This document shows, piece by piece, positions 1 through 7,329 of a stretch of 64,000 nucleotides of DNA. The DNA comes from Streptomyces sp. SKN60 (GTDB lineage: Bacteria; Actinomycetota; Actinomycetes; Streptomycetales; Streptomycetaceae), in assembly GCF_026236535.1 (NCBI RefSeq), contig NZ_JAHTMW010000013.1:186001-250000 (forward strand). Reading direction: 5' to 3'. A program made the position numbers and the translations under genes. Each line of letters begins with the position of its first letter. Within the stretch, counting starts at the first letter, position 1. The notes beneath the pieces are model-generated. The model was not told the origin of the DNA and searched no databases. It saw only the letters and a list, made by a program, of their open reading frames with translations.

Positions 1-1
1 C

Positions 2-52
2 GTCACCTGGACCCCCGAAGGCCGCCCCGTCTGGCCCAACCGCGACCAGTAG
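2..52 (+). CDS. C-terminal end of an unidentified protein (partial, cut by the window edge)
   Basis: Only the last 16 codons and a TAG stop are in the window. The frame starting at base 2 has G or C in 15 of 16 third codon positions, as expected of a real Streptomyces gene, and encodes a tail ending PVWPNRDQ. The piece is too short to assign a family. The inverted-repeat region begins about 9 bases after the stop, so the gene ends right at the edge of that structure. Confidence 0.55.
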   Translation, partial: VTWTPEGRPVWPNRDQ

Positions 53-60
53 CCGTCGGG

Positions 61-439
61 CGGTAGGGGGCGGGGCCGCGCGAAGGGTCCGGGTAGTGCC
101 CGGGCGCCGTGGGCGGGTGGCGGGCCGGTGGGTGGTGGGGCCGGGTATCGCTCCGCACCGGGGGCATTCTGCTGCCCGGTGGGCGGGGGCTCGGTTCACG
201 GCGAGGGCGAGTGGGCCGTTCCCGCCGGTCAGGGGTGCGCGGGAGTGGAATGGGGTGCCCATTCCCGGCTGGCGGCCGACGCCCGCCGTCAGGCCGGGGC
301 GCATGCCCCGCTGATCACGGCCGGCGGGTGGCACAAACCCCGCTCGCGCGAGGTCCTGGGCGACGACGGGCGCCTCTGGAGTCACATCCGCCTCGCCCGC
401 CCCGTCGGGGGTGGGGATTGCCGACTTTGCACCGCCCGG
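61..439. repeat. Left arm of a ~380-bp near-perfect inverted repeat
   Basis: Read on the opposite strand, this stretch matches 1580-1960 almost base for base. I see about eight scattered differences: a few substitutions and two single-base insertions. Outer ends pair at 61 and 1960 (blocks cggtagggggcgg / ccgccccctaccg), inner ends near 439 and 1582. The arms enclose one VOC gene. No credible coding sequence lies in the arm; the open frames are products of high G+C and mirror each other between the two arms. Confidence 0.9.
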
Positions 440-620
440 AAAGGGCCGATGGCGGGGACGAGCGGGCAAACCCCGCTTGCGCGAGGCCTTCGACTCTGTA
501 GGTCACCTCTGGAATCACAGAAGTCCCACGCGCCCCATCGGGGGTGGGGGTTGCGGACTTTGTGTCGCCTGGCAGGGGTGAATGGCGGTGACGGGCGGGC
601 GAAGTCCGCAATCCCGGGGC
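330..620 (+). repeat. Degenerate noncoding repeat units, left group
   Basis: At least two related units of roughly 120-130 bp follow each other. Each has a block like caaaccccgctcgcgcgagg (near 337 and 467), a middle block like ctctggagtcacatccgcc (near 374 and 507) and an end block like ggggattgccgactttg (near 413 and 546). A further partial block, gcgaagtccgcaatcccggg (near 599), closes the group. The units overlap the inner part of the left inverted-repeat arm and reappear at 1343-1700. They are not evenly spaced or conserved enough to be CRISPR. Confidence 0.65.
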
Positions 621-860
621 CTGGTTGAGGGTGGGGTGGTGCCGGACGGGTGTGGGTGTTGTTCGGGCGGTGGCCGACGGCGGGCCGGCGATCGCGGGAC
701 ACGCGATCCAGGGCGCGGCGGGGTCGACGATCCCGGCCGGCCCTCATCAACCACCGTCGACTTTCTCCGTAGGTACGCCTATGATCTACGGCGACATCGC
801 GTGTCGGTCACCGGCTGGGTGAGGCATGGAGGTGTCAGGACATGCCTTCGGAGGCATTCC

Positions 861-1250
861 TTGTCAGTCGAGTTGAATCACACGATCGTTCACGCCCGGG
901 ACAACCGGGAGTCCGCAGAGTTCTTCGCGAACCTGCTCAACCTTGAGATCACCGCCGAGTGGGGTCCGTTCATCGCGGTCGGCCTGGGCAACGGCGTCAC
1001 GCTGGACTTCGCCACCATCCCCGCGGACAGCATCACCCCCCAGCACTACGCCTTCTTGATCTCCGAGGAGGAGTTCGACGCGGCGTACGCGCAGATCGAA
1101 CAGCGCGGCATCGAGCACTACGCCGACCCCCACCGGAAGCAGCCCGGCACGATCAACCGCAACGACGGCGGCCGCGGCGTGTACTTCATGGACCCGGCGG
1201 GCCACGCGATGGAACTCATCACCGTGCCGTACGGCGGCTGGACCTCGTAA
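861..1250 (+). CDS. VOC-family (glyoxalase/dioxygenase fold) protein
   Basis: A 129-residue single-domain protein of the vicinal oxygen chelate superfamily. Its beta-alpha-beta-beta-beta halves run from VELNHTIVHARDNRESAEFF at the N terminus to GVYFMDPAGHAMELITVPY near the C terminus; the MDPAGHAMELI segment is the family's usual metal-ligand (His, Glu) strand. TTG at 861 is chosen because a clear GGAGG lies at 850-854; the longer upstream frame runs through the inverted repeat and has no ribosome site. The gene stands alone between the two inverted-repeat arms and ends at a strong hairpin. The substrate cannot be predicted: relatives include lyases, dioxygenases and antibiotic-binding proteins. 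Confidence 0.88.
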   Translation: MSVELNHTIVHARDNRESAEFFANLLNLEITAEWGPFIAVGLGNGVTLDFATIPADSITPQHYAFLISEEEFDAAYAQIEQRGIEHYADPHRKQPGTINRNDGGRGVYFMDPAGHAMELITVPYGGWTS

Positions 1251-1257
1251 CCACACA

Positions 1258-1298
1258 CGTCGAGGGCCGCACCCCAAGCACGGGTGCGGTCCTCGACG
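1258..1298 (+). terminator. Hairpin terminator after the VOC gene
   Basis: The arms gtcgagggccgcaccc and gggtgcggtcctcgac pair around a short loop, starting a few bases after the stop. There is no long T tract, as is usual for Streptomyces terminators. Confidence 0.8.
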
Positions 1299-1342
1299 GC
1301 TGTTGCACCCCATGCAATCGCCGCCGATGTGCGCTGCGAAAC

Positions 1343-1700
1343 CCAAGTCCGCTCGCGCGAGGCGTTGGACGCCCAGGAGTTCACATCCGCCTCATCGCGG
1401 CTGCGGATGACCGACTTCGTTCCGCCAGGCAGGGCGCAGACGCCCGGTCGGCATGCAAACCCCGCAATCGCGGGCCGGTCCCGTCCGTAGCTCGCCCCTG
1501 AAGTCACACCGGCCCCATGCGCCGCGCGGAGGCCCGGGGTTTGCCGACTTCGCCCGCCCGTCATCCTCATTGGCCACTGCCGGGCGGTGCAAAGTCGGCA
1601 ATCCCCGTCCCCCGACGGGGCGGGCGAGGCGGGTGTGACTCCAGAGGCGCCCGTCGTCGCCCAGGACCTCGCGCGAGCGGGGTTTGTGCCACCCGCCGGC
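1343..1700. repeat. Degenerate noncoding repeat units, right group
   Basis: Two forward units (first blocks near 1346 and 1456, end blocks near 1410 and 1533) are followed by one inverted unit (end block near 1583, middle block near 1635, first block near 1670). They are relatives of the units at 330-620. The inverted unit is part of the right inverted-repeat arm, so the arms appear to have carried the repeat family with them. Confidence 0.6.
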
Positions 1701-1960
1701 CGTGATCAGCGGGGCATGCGCCCCGGCCTGACGGCGGGCGTCGGCCGCCAGCCGGGAATGGGCACCCCATTCCACTCCCGCGCACCCCTGACCGGCGGGA
1801 ACGGCCCCACTCGCCCTCGCCGTGAAGCGAGCCCCCGCCCACCGGGCGGCAGAATTCCCCCGGTGCGGAGCGATACCCGGCCCCACCACCCACCGGCCCG
1901 CCATCCGCCCACGGCGCCCGGGCACTACCCGGACCCTTCGCGCGGCCCCGCCCCCTACCG
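1580..1960. repeat. Right arm of the ~380-bp inverted repeat
   Basis: Reverse complement of 61-439 with about 97 percent identity by eye. The two arms plus the enclosed VOC gene span 1.9 kb. No transposase, recombinase or target duplication was recognised beside it. Confidence 0.9.
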
Positions 1961-2415
1961 CCCTCCGAGTGGTTAAAGGCCCCCGGAGCCACCGGGTCAA
2001 GGGTGGCCGTAGGCCATCGCTTGCGACGCGACCGAAGGGAGCGCCCTTGAGGCGGTGGTGGAGGGGCCACGCTCGGAGAGAGGGCGGCCGCACCAGAAGC
2101 TCACCAGAAACGGCCACCCGCCGAACCTCCACCCGCGCGCCGCACGGGCCTTCGCCTCGCCGCGCCCCAGAGCTTCGCCCGGGGTGGGGCACCACTGGTG
2201 AATGCGAAGCCAGGGGGTCGTACCCCCAGTGCGGTACATCGCAAGGCGCCGGAGCGTTTCAGCTCAGGGCCCCCAGGCCCTCCGGGCCTGGCGGGCGCGG
2301 CGGCCGCCAGGCGTCGCGGCGCCGGTCAGGACCGGGGACGACGCGGCCGGTGCTCCGACCACCCTCGCCCACACGTTCGATCTTTACGTGTTTCCGCCCC
2401 ACCGGTCCACGGGCG
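1961..2415. other. Noncoding stretch with several short dyads
   Basis: No frame here has both Streptomyces-like codon bias and a start with a ribosome site. Short perfect dyads are visible, for example tggcc-gta-ggcca near 2005 and gggggt-cgt-accccc near 2214. Nothing else could be assigned. Confidence 0.5.
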
Positions 2416-2444
2416 CGGGCCGGGCCGCTGGGCGGCCCGGCCCG
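2416..2444 (-). terminator. Hairpin terminator after the secreted protein gene
   Basis: A 12-bp perfect stem, gggccgggccgc with gcggcccggccc, has a 3-base loop and lies just downstream of the minus-strand stop at 2452. Confidence 0.75.
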
Positions 2445-2451
2445 TCGGCGA

Positions 2452-2943
2452 TCAGGCGTGGACCGCGCGCCACGGGGTGCACTGGCGCTCGCTGCCCTTC
2501 ACGACGCATCCACGCAGCTTGTACGCGTGTCCCTCGGGCAGGTTGCCGGAGACGACCTTCATGTAGATCGCCTTGTGGCCGCGCGTGGAGGCGACGCGGC
2601 CGTTGCTCAGCTCGGCCTCGACCGCCCAGCCGTCGGGGCTGATGTCCTTGGCGATGAGGGAGTCGCCCGGGATGTTCGGCGCGGGCTGCGGGTCCGCGTT
2701 CCACCGGACGAAGCCCATGTCGTGGCCGTCTCGGGGGCTGCTGATGTGGATGGTCAGCGACCCGTCCGCCGACATCGCGGCACGTTCCGTGACCCCGGTG
2801 ATGGACAGGGAGACCTCGCTGTCGGGCGCAAGGTCACCCGTCTCGTCGGCGCTGGCGGTTCCGGCCCCGGCGGTGAGCGCCACGCCGGCGAACAGGGCGG
2901 CCGAACCGAAGACCGCGCCGATGCGCTTGTGAATCGAACCCAT
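2452..2943 (-). CDS. Secreted hypothetical protein
   Basis: A 163-residue protein with a Sec signal peptide: basic start (MGSIHKR), hydrophobic core around residues 8-24 and a likely cut after ASA near residue 30. The mature part is acidic and contains two cysteines near the C terminus (RGCVVKGSERQC), which could form a disulfide outside the cell. ATG at 2943 is preferred over the one ten codons upstream because AAGGAA lies directly in front of it. No family was recognised. The gene stands alone and ends at a strong hairpin. Confidence 0.75.
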   Translation of the reverse strand: MGSIHKRIGAVFGSAALFAGVALTAGAGTASADETGDLAPDSEVSLSITGVTERAAMSADGSLTIHISSPRDGHDMGFVRWNADPQPAPNIPGDSLIAKDISPDGWAVEAELSNGRVASTRGHKAIYMKVVSGNLPEGHAYKLRGCVVKGSERQCTPWRAVHA

Positions 2944-3119
2944 GATTTCCTTCGTTCCCGCGCACGACGGCATGCCGCCGTGCGCACGTTCCCCCGCCGG
3001 CCTCGAACATCGCCGGCAGTCAGTCAGTCAAAACCACTGTATCCGGGCCCTGTTGAAGGCCTACTGGTGGGTATCTTCATGCCCGGAATACCCCCGGCGC
3101 CCTCGGGGTTGCCACCGGC

Positions 3120-3722
3120 ATGACCACCGACCGCTCGTTCCTCTTCGTCCTCGGCAGCTCCCGCGCCGACGGAAACTCCGAGATACTCGCCCGCGCCGCC
3201 GCCGCGCACCTGCCCGCCGGCGTGCCGCAGCGCTGGGTGGATCTGAATGAACACGTGCTGCCGGACTTCCAGGACGGGCGGCACGAGAGCGGCGACCGGC
3301 AGGTCTCGGCGAGCGAGGAGCTGTTGCTGCGGGCCACGGCGGAGGCCAGCGACGTCGTGATCGTCTCGCCTCTCTACTGGTACAGCCTGTCCGCGCAGGC
3401 CAAGCGGTATCTGGACTACTGGTCGGGCTGGCTGAACGTGCCGGGGTCGGACTTCAAGGAGCGGATGGCGGGCGGCACGCTGTGGGGGGTGACGGCCATG
3501 GCCGACGACGAGCACGTGGTCGCGGACGGTCTGGTGACCGGGCTGAGCCATTCGGCGGCCTATCTGCGGATGCGGTTCGGCGGGGTGCTGACCGGGACGG
3601 GCTCCCGGCCCGGCCGGGTGCGGGCCGACGAGCGGGCGATGGACCGCGCCCGGACCTTCTTCCAGGGCGAGGCGCCGCTCGCCCGCTTCCCCTACGCGGA
3701 GGAGGCCGGCGCCCTCGTGTGA
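3120..3722 (+). CDS. NAD(P)H-dependent oxidoreductase, flavodoxin-like fold
   Basis: A 200-residue protein of the FMN-binding flavodoxin-like superfamily (FMN reductase/WrbA/quinone reductase group). The N-terminal FLFVLGSSRADGNSEILA is the FMN phosphate-binding loop, and VVIVSPLYWYSLSAQAKRYLD (about residues 79-99) is the conserved strand and loop that cradles the isoalloxazine ring. It probably reduces a quinone, nitro or azo compound, or supplies reduced flavin. A deaminase and a 2OG-type oxygenase gene follow on the same strand. The substrate is unknown. Confidence 0.88.
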   Translation: MTTDRSFLFVLGSSRADGNSEILARAAAAHLPAGVPQRWVDLNEHVLPDFQDGRHESGDRQVSASEELLLRATAEASDVVIVSPLYWYSLSAQAKRYLDYWSGWLNVPGSDFKERMAGGTLWGVTAMADDEHVVADGLVTGLSHSAAYLRMRFGGVLTGTGSRPGRVRADERAMDRARTFFQGEAPLARFPYAEEAGALV

Positions 3723-3765
3723 GGAACCGTGTGACGTGGGCGTCTCCCCGGGGAAGGCTCCCCGC

Positions 3766-4227
3766 ATGGACCAGGAACAAGGCCGCCGCTGGCTGAGCAC
3801 CGCGCTCGACGAGGCGCGGGCCGGGCTCGCGGAGGGCGGGGTGCCGATCGGGGCCGCGCTCTACGGGCCGGACGGGGAGCTGCTCGGGCGCGGGCACAAT
3901 CGGCGGGTGCAGGACGGTGATCCGTCGGCGCACGCGGAGACGGCCGCGTTCCGGGCGGCGGGCCGGCAGCGCTCGTACCGGGGTACGACGATGGTGACGA
4001 CCCTGTCGCCCTGCTGGTACTGCTCCGGGCTCGTCCGGCAGTTCGGCATCTCGCGGGTCGTGGTCGGCGAGGCCCGCACCTTCCACGGCGGGCACGACTG
4101 GCTCGCGGAGCACGGGGTGGAGGTCCTGGTCCTGGACGACCCCGAGTGCGTCGCCCTGATGCGGGGCTTCATCGCCGAGCATCCGGCCCTGTGGAACGAG
4201 GACATCGGCGAGGAGCCCGAAGCATGA
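3766..4227 (+). CDS. Cytosine deaminase-type nucleobase deaminase
   Basis: A 153-residue zinc deaminase. The zinc site is complete: HAE at residues 56-58 (His ligand and catalytic Glu) and Cys83/Cys86 in SPCWYC. Unlike guanine or tRNA adenosine deaminases, the C-terminal half (VVGEARTF, EVLVLDDPECVALMRGFI, WNEDIGE) follows the yeast-type cytosine deaminase pattern, so hydrolysis of cytosine to uracil is the likely reaction. ATG at 3766 is chosen because GGGGAAGG precedes it and the domain begins there; a start ten codons upstream lacks this. Its stop overlaps the next start by four bases (ATGA), indicating coupled translation. Confidence 0.9.
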   Translation: MDQEQGRRWLSTALDEARAGLAEGGVPIGAALYGPDGELLGRGHNRRVQDGDPSAHAETAAFRAAGRQRSYRGTTMVTTLSPCWYCSGLVRQFGISRVVVGEARTFHGGHDWLAEHGVEVLVLDDPECVALMRGFIAEHPALWNEDIGEEPEA

Positions 4228-5138
4228 GCGAGGCCCGGCTTCCCACCATCGATCTGCGCCGCGATCCCCGCCCGCAGCTGCCCGCCGTCGACCTCGCCCT
4301 CCGCAAGGCCGGGTTCCTGCTGGTCGCCGGCCACGGCGTGGACAGGGACCTGCGGGCGGAGATCCGGGCCGTTGCCCGCCGCTTCTTCCACCTCCCGACC
4401 GCCGTCAAGGAGCCGTACGCGGTGAAGGTCGGCGGCCGCGGCTGGCTGGGCCCCGGTGCCGAGGCCAACGGCTATGCCGAGGGCACCGCCACCCCGCCCG
4501 ACCTCAAGGAGTCGCTGTCCTTCGCGGCGGAGGCGCCGACCGGGGATCCGGCCGTGGACGCCGAGTGGTTCCTGCCGAACACCTGGCCCGACGAGGTCCC
4601 CGAGCTCAGACCCCTCGTCGAGACGTACCTGGCCCAGATGCGGGAGCTCTCCGACCACGTCCTCGACCTCCTCGGGCTCGCGCTCGGCGAGGAGCAGGAC
4701 TTCTTCACCCGGCACACCGGGCATCCCACCTTCGGCTTCAACATCAACTGGTACCCGGGGACCGAGCGGACCGGAACACCCGAGCCGGGCCAGTTCCGGA
4801 TCGGGCCGCACACCGACTTCGGCACCGTGACGATCCTGGACCGGCAGGCGGGCCGGGGCGGGTTGCAGCTGTTCACCGACGAGGGCGGCTGGCAGGACGC
4901 CCCGTACGACGCGGAAGCCGACGCCTTCACCGTCAACATCGGGGACCTGATGGCAGGTTGGACGGGCGGACGCTGGCGCTCCGGGCGGCACCGGGTGCTG
5001 CCGCCGCCGGTCGACGCGCCCGCCGAGGAGCTGATGTCGCTCGTCTACTTCTACGAGTGCACCCCGGGCACCACGATCAACGGCATCGAGTCCCACTCCT
5101 ATCTGCGGGCCCAGCTCGACGCCATCTCCGCGGAGTGA
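4224..5138 (+). CDS. Isopenicillin N synthase-like 2OG-Fe(II) oxygenase
   Basis: A 304-residue protein of the non-haem iron IPNS/2-oxoglutarate oxygenase family. The N-terminal DIOX_N region (residues about 7-110) is followed by the jelly-roll domain. Iron ligands are visible as His196 and Asp198 in GPHTDFGT and His256 in SGRHRV. The Arg-x-Ser that usually holds the 2-oxoglutarate or peptide carboxylate is not found: the equivalent place reads EELMSLVYF. The start overlaps the upstream deaminase stop, so the two are translationally coupled. A role in nucleobase or small-molecule oxidation is possible but not shown. Confidence 0.88.
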   Translation: MSEARLPTIDLRRDPRPQLPAVDLALRKAGFLLVAGHGVDRDLRAEIRAVARRFFHLPTAVKEPYAVKVGGRGWLGPGAEANGYAEGTATPPDLKESLSFAAEAPTGDPAVDAEWFLPNTWPDEVPELRPLVETYLAQMRELSDHVLDLLGLALGEEQDFFTRHTGHPTFGFNINWYPGTERTGTPEPGQFRIGPHTDFGTVTILDRQAGRGGLQLFTDEGGWQDAPYDAEADAFTVNIGDLMAGWTGGRWRSGRHRVLPPPVDAPAEELMSLVYFYECTPGTTINGIESHSYLRAQLDAISAE

Positions 5139-5237
5139 CTCGACTTCCGAAAACCCTGGCCGATGACCAACTCCCCGTCGATAATTCGGACTTGAGGATG
5201 TGACGGGGCACGTCTGACGGGATGCGGGGGATTACCG

Positions 5238-7325
5238 GTGCCGAGAGTCCTGTACGGCCGCGAGGCGGTGCTCCAGCGCACGGGGCTCGCCGCGCGCCTC
5301 ATCGGGTTGGCGGGCGAGGGGCTCGGCCGTGTGCCGTACGAGCACGGGGACGACCCGCCCGTCGTCGTGTTCACCGGCGGGCGCGGCATGGGCAAGACCG
5401 CGCTGCTCAAGCAGCTCCGCGACACCTACAGGGTCGCCACTCCGCTCGCCCTGCTCGACTGCGACCGGATCGAGCCGCCCGCCGACCACGGCCCGGGCTG
5501 GACCGAACTGACCGGCGCTCTCGCAGAGTTGGCGGTACAGCTGGCGCCGCGGGTGACCGGGGCGAAGCCGGTGCAGTTCCCGCGGCTCTCGCTCGGGCTT
5601 GTCGCGGTCGCGTCGGTCGGCTGGTCGCGGGAGGACGAGGAGCGGGCCCAGCGGGATCTGCAGCGGCTCGGGCCGGTGCTGTCCACCGTCGACGCCACGA
5701 AGGGCGCGGCGGCGAACTGGGTCACCAAGGTGCTGACCAAGCTCGCCGCGACCTTCGCGGAGACCGCAGCCCCGCTCGCCGGGCTGCTCGCGGAGGCGAC
5801 CGTCGAGACCGTCCTGGAGGAGGTCTTCGGGCGGATGCAGCAGAAGTCGGAGGGCTGGTACGGGAGTTACCGGAACGCCGGCGGGCGCGGCAAGGCCGGG
5901 CTCCAGCAGCTCGCCATCGACTTCGAGCAGGGCGGCCGGCGCCGCCGGGAGGCCGAGGGCTTCCTGGTCGGCGCGCTGGTGGAGGACCTGGGCCAGGCCT
6001 ACAGGGGCCTCACCCGGGTCGGCACCCGGCGCGGCCGGCCCGTCGTGCTGCTCGACAACGCGCACGGCGAGCTGGGCCGTCGGCTCGTCGAGCCGATCCT
6101 GCGGGCCCGCCACGAGGGCCGCCGCGACAAGCTGGTGGTGTTCGCCGCCTCCCGGGTCCGTGAGCACGAGGGCCTGCGGCACGCGCACCGCCTGAAGCTG
6201 CCGGAGACCGCGCACCGGGCGCCCGCGCCGCGCGGCGACGACGTCACCTCCGGCATCCTCGCGGTCGACCTCACCCCGCTCTCGCCGGGCCAGACCCAGG
6301 CCGCCTTCGACCGGCTCGACCCGTCCGGCCGCACCCCCGCCGACCTGGCCCGGGGCGTGCACCGGCTGACCGGCGGCCGGCCGCTCGGCGTGGTGCTGCT
6401 CGGCCGGGCCGCCGCCGAGGCGCCGCGCGCCGAACGCCCCGGGCTCACCCCGGGCGCCCTGCTCGACCTGACCGTGGAGCTCCGCGAGGACGCGCACCCG
6501 GTGCCGGTCGCGCCGACGCTGCTCGGGGCGCTGCTGCCGCAGCCTCGCCTGGAGCCGTTCACGGTGCTCGCCGCCGCGCACGACGAGGAGTCCGCGCGGC
6601 TGCTCGCCCACACCCGGCTGCGCGCCGAGAACCGGGACGGCGACATGGCGCTGCTCGTACGGGACCGGCTGCGCGCCGAGGACTGGGCGGAGGGCCCCGA
6701 GCACTTCGTCGCCGACCCGCTGCTCCGGGCCCTGCTCCTGCACCGGCTGCGCTTCGAGGACGCCGACCATCCGCGGCACGCGGCCTGGCGGGCGGTGCAC
6801 GAGACGCTGCACCGGCATTACGGGCGGGCCGGCGCGCCCGCCGCCGAGCTGCCGTACCGGCTGTTCCACGAACTCGCCCTGGGCCGGACCGAGGACGCGG
6901 TGACGCATCTGCGGACCACGTTCCCTGAGCCGGACGTGGTGGGCTGGCTGGGGCGGCTGCGGTTCGTGGCCTCCGCCCCGTATCCGCGCGAGGCGAGCAG
7001 CGGCGGACCCGACCCACGGCGGGCCGCCGCCCTCGGCCGCCCGGACGGCCGAGGGCCCGTCCCGCTGCCGGACGGCCTGGACGCGGACGCGACCGCCCTG
7101 CACCTGTCCGTACGCCGGCTGCTGCACGCCGTGTGGCTGCTGACCGATCCGCTGGCGCTGCCCGACGAGGAGGTGACCGAGAAGCTGGCGCACGAGCTGC
7201 GGCAGCTGTCCGGCCGCCATCTCACCGGCAACAGCCCGCTGTGGGACGCGGCCACCCACTGGCCCAGGGACATTCACGCCTGGCGGCGCCCCTCGCTGCC
7301 GCCGGGCCGCCAGGACGGAGTCTGA
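5238..7325 (+). CDS. P-loop ATPase (STAND/AAA-like), 695 aa
   Basis: A large cytoplasmic ATPase. Walker A is GGRGMGKT at residues 47-54; a Walker B-like RPVVLLDNAH follows near residues 263-272. The remainder is helical and Arg/Leu-rich, with no recognised effector or sensor repeats. GTG at 5238 has a GGGGG site 7 bases upstream and the N-terminal VLYGRE motif typical of STAND-type ATPases. Only four bases separate its stop from the next gene, which encodes a membrane-anchored periplasmic-binding-type protein, so the two are almost certainly co-transcribed. The pairing suggests a sensing system whose external binding domain works with a cytoplasmic switch ATPase; the function is not established. 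Confidence 0.82.
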   Translation: MPRVLYGREAVLQRTGLAARLIGLAGEGLGRVPYEHGDDPPVVVFTGGRGMGKTALLKQLRDTYRVATPLALLDCDRIEPPADHGPGWTELTGALAELAVQLAPRVTGAKPVQFPRLSLGLVAVASVGWSREDEERAQRDLQRLGPVLSTVDATKGAAANWVTKVLTKLAATFAETAAPLAGLLAEATVETVLEEVFGRMQQKSEGWYGSYRNAGGRGKAGLQQLAIDFEQGGRRRREAEGFLVGALVEDLGQAYRGLTRVGTRRGRPVVLLDNAHGELGRRLVEPILRARHEGRRDKLVVFAASRVREHEGLRHAHRLKLPETAHRAPAPRGDDVTSGILAVDLTPLSPGQTQAAFDRLDPSGRTPADLARGVHRLTGGRPLGVVLLGRAAAEAPRAERPGLTPGALLDLTVELREDAHPVPVAPTLLGALLPQPRLEPFTVLAAAHDEESARLLAHTRLRAENRDGDMALLVRDRLRAEDWAEGPEHFVADPLLRALLLHRLRFEDADHPRHAAWRAVHETLHRHYGRAGAPAAELPYRLFHELALGRTEDAVTHLRTTFPEPDVVGWLGRLRFVASAPYPREASSGGPDPRRAAALGRPDGRGPVPLPDGLDADATALHLSVRRLLHAVWLLTDPLALPDEEVTEKLAHELRQLSGRHLTGNSPLWDAATHWPRDIHAWRRPSLPPGRQDGV

Positions 7326-7329
7326 GGCG

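Noticed and set aside
96..750. Several overlapping open frames in the left inverted-repeat arm
   Set aside because: They overlap in many frames and on both strands, have no ribosome sites, are mirrored in the right arm and change frame at its single-base differences; they reflect G+C content.
330..1700. Degenerate repeats as a CRISPR array
   Set aside because: Units are about 125 bp, poorly conserved, unevenly spaced and in both orientations, with no cas genes.
61..1960. Inverted repeat as an insertion sequence
   Set aside because: The only gene inside is a VOC protein; no transposase and no clear target duplication were seen.
3861..5096. Long antisense frames, also at 5232-7361, 7222-9357 and 18768-21326
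   Set aside because: They lie opposite well-identified genes with complete motifs and lack domain features of their own.
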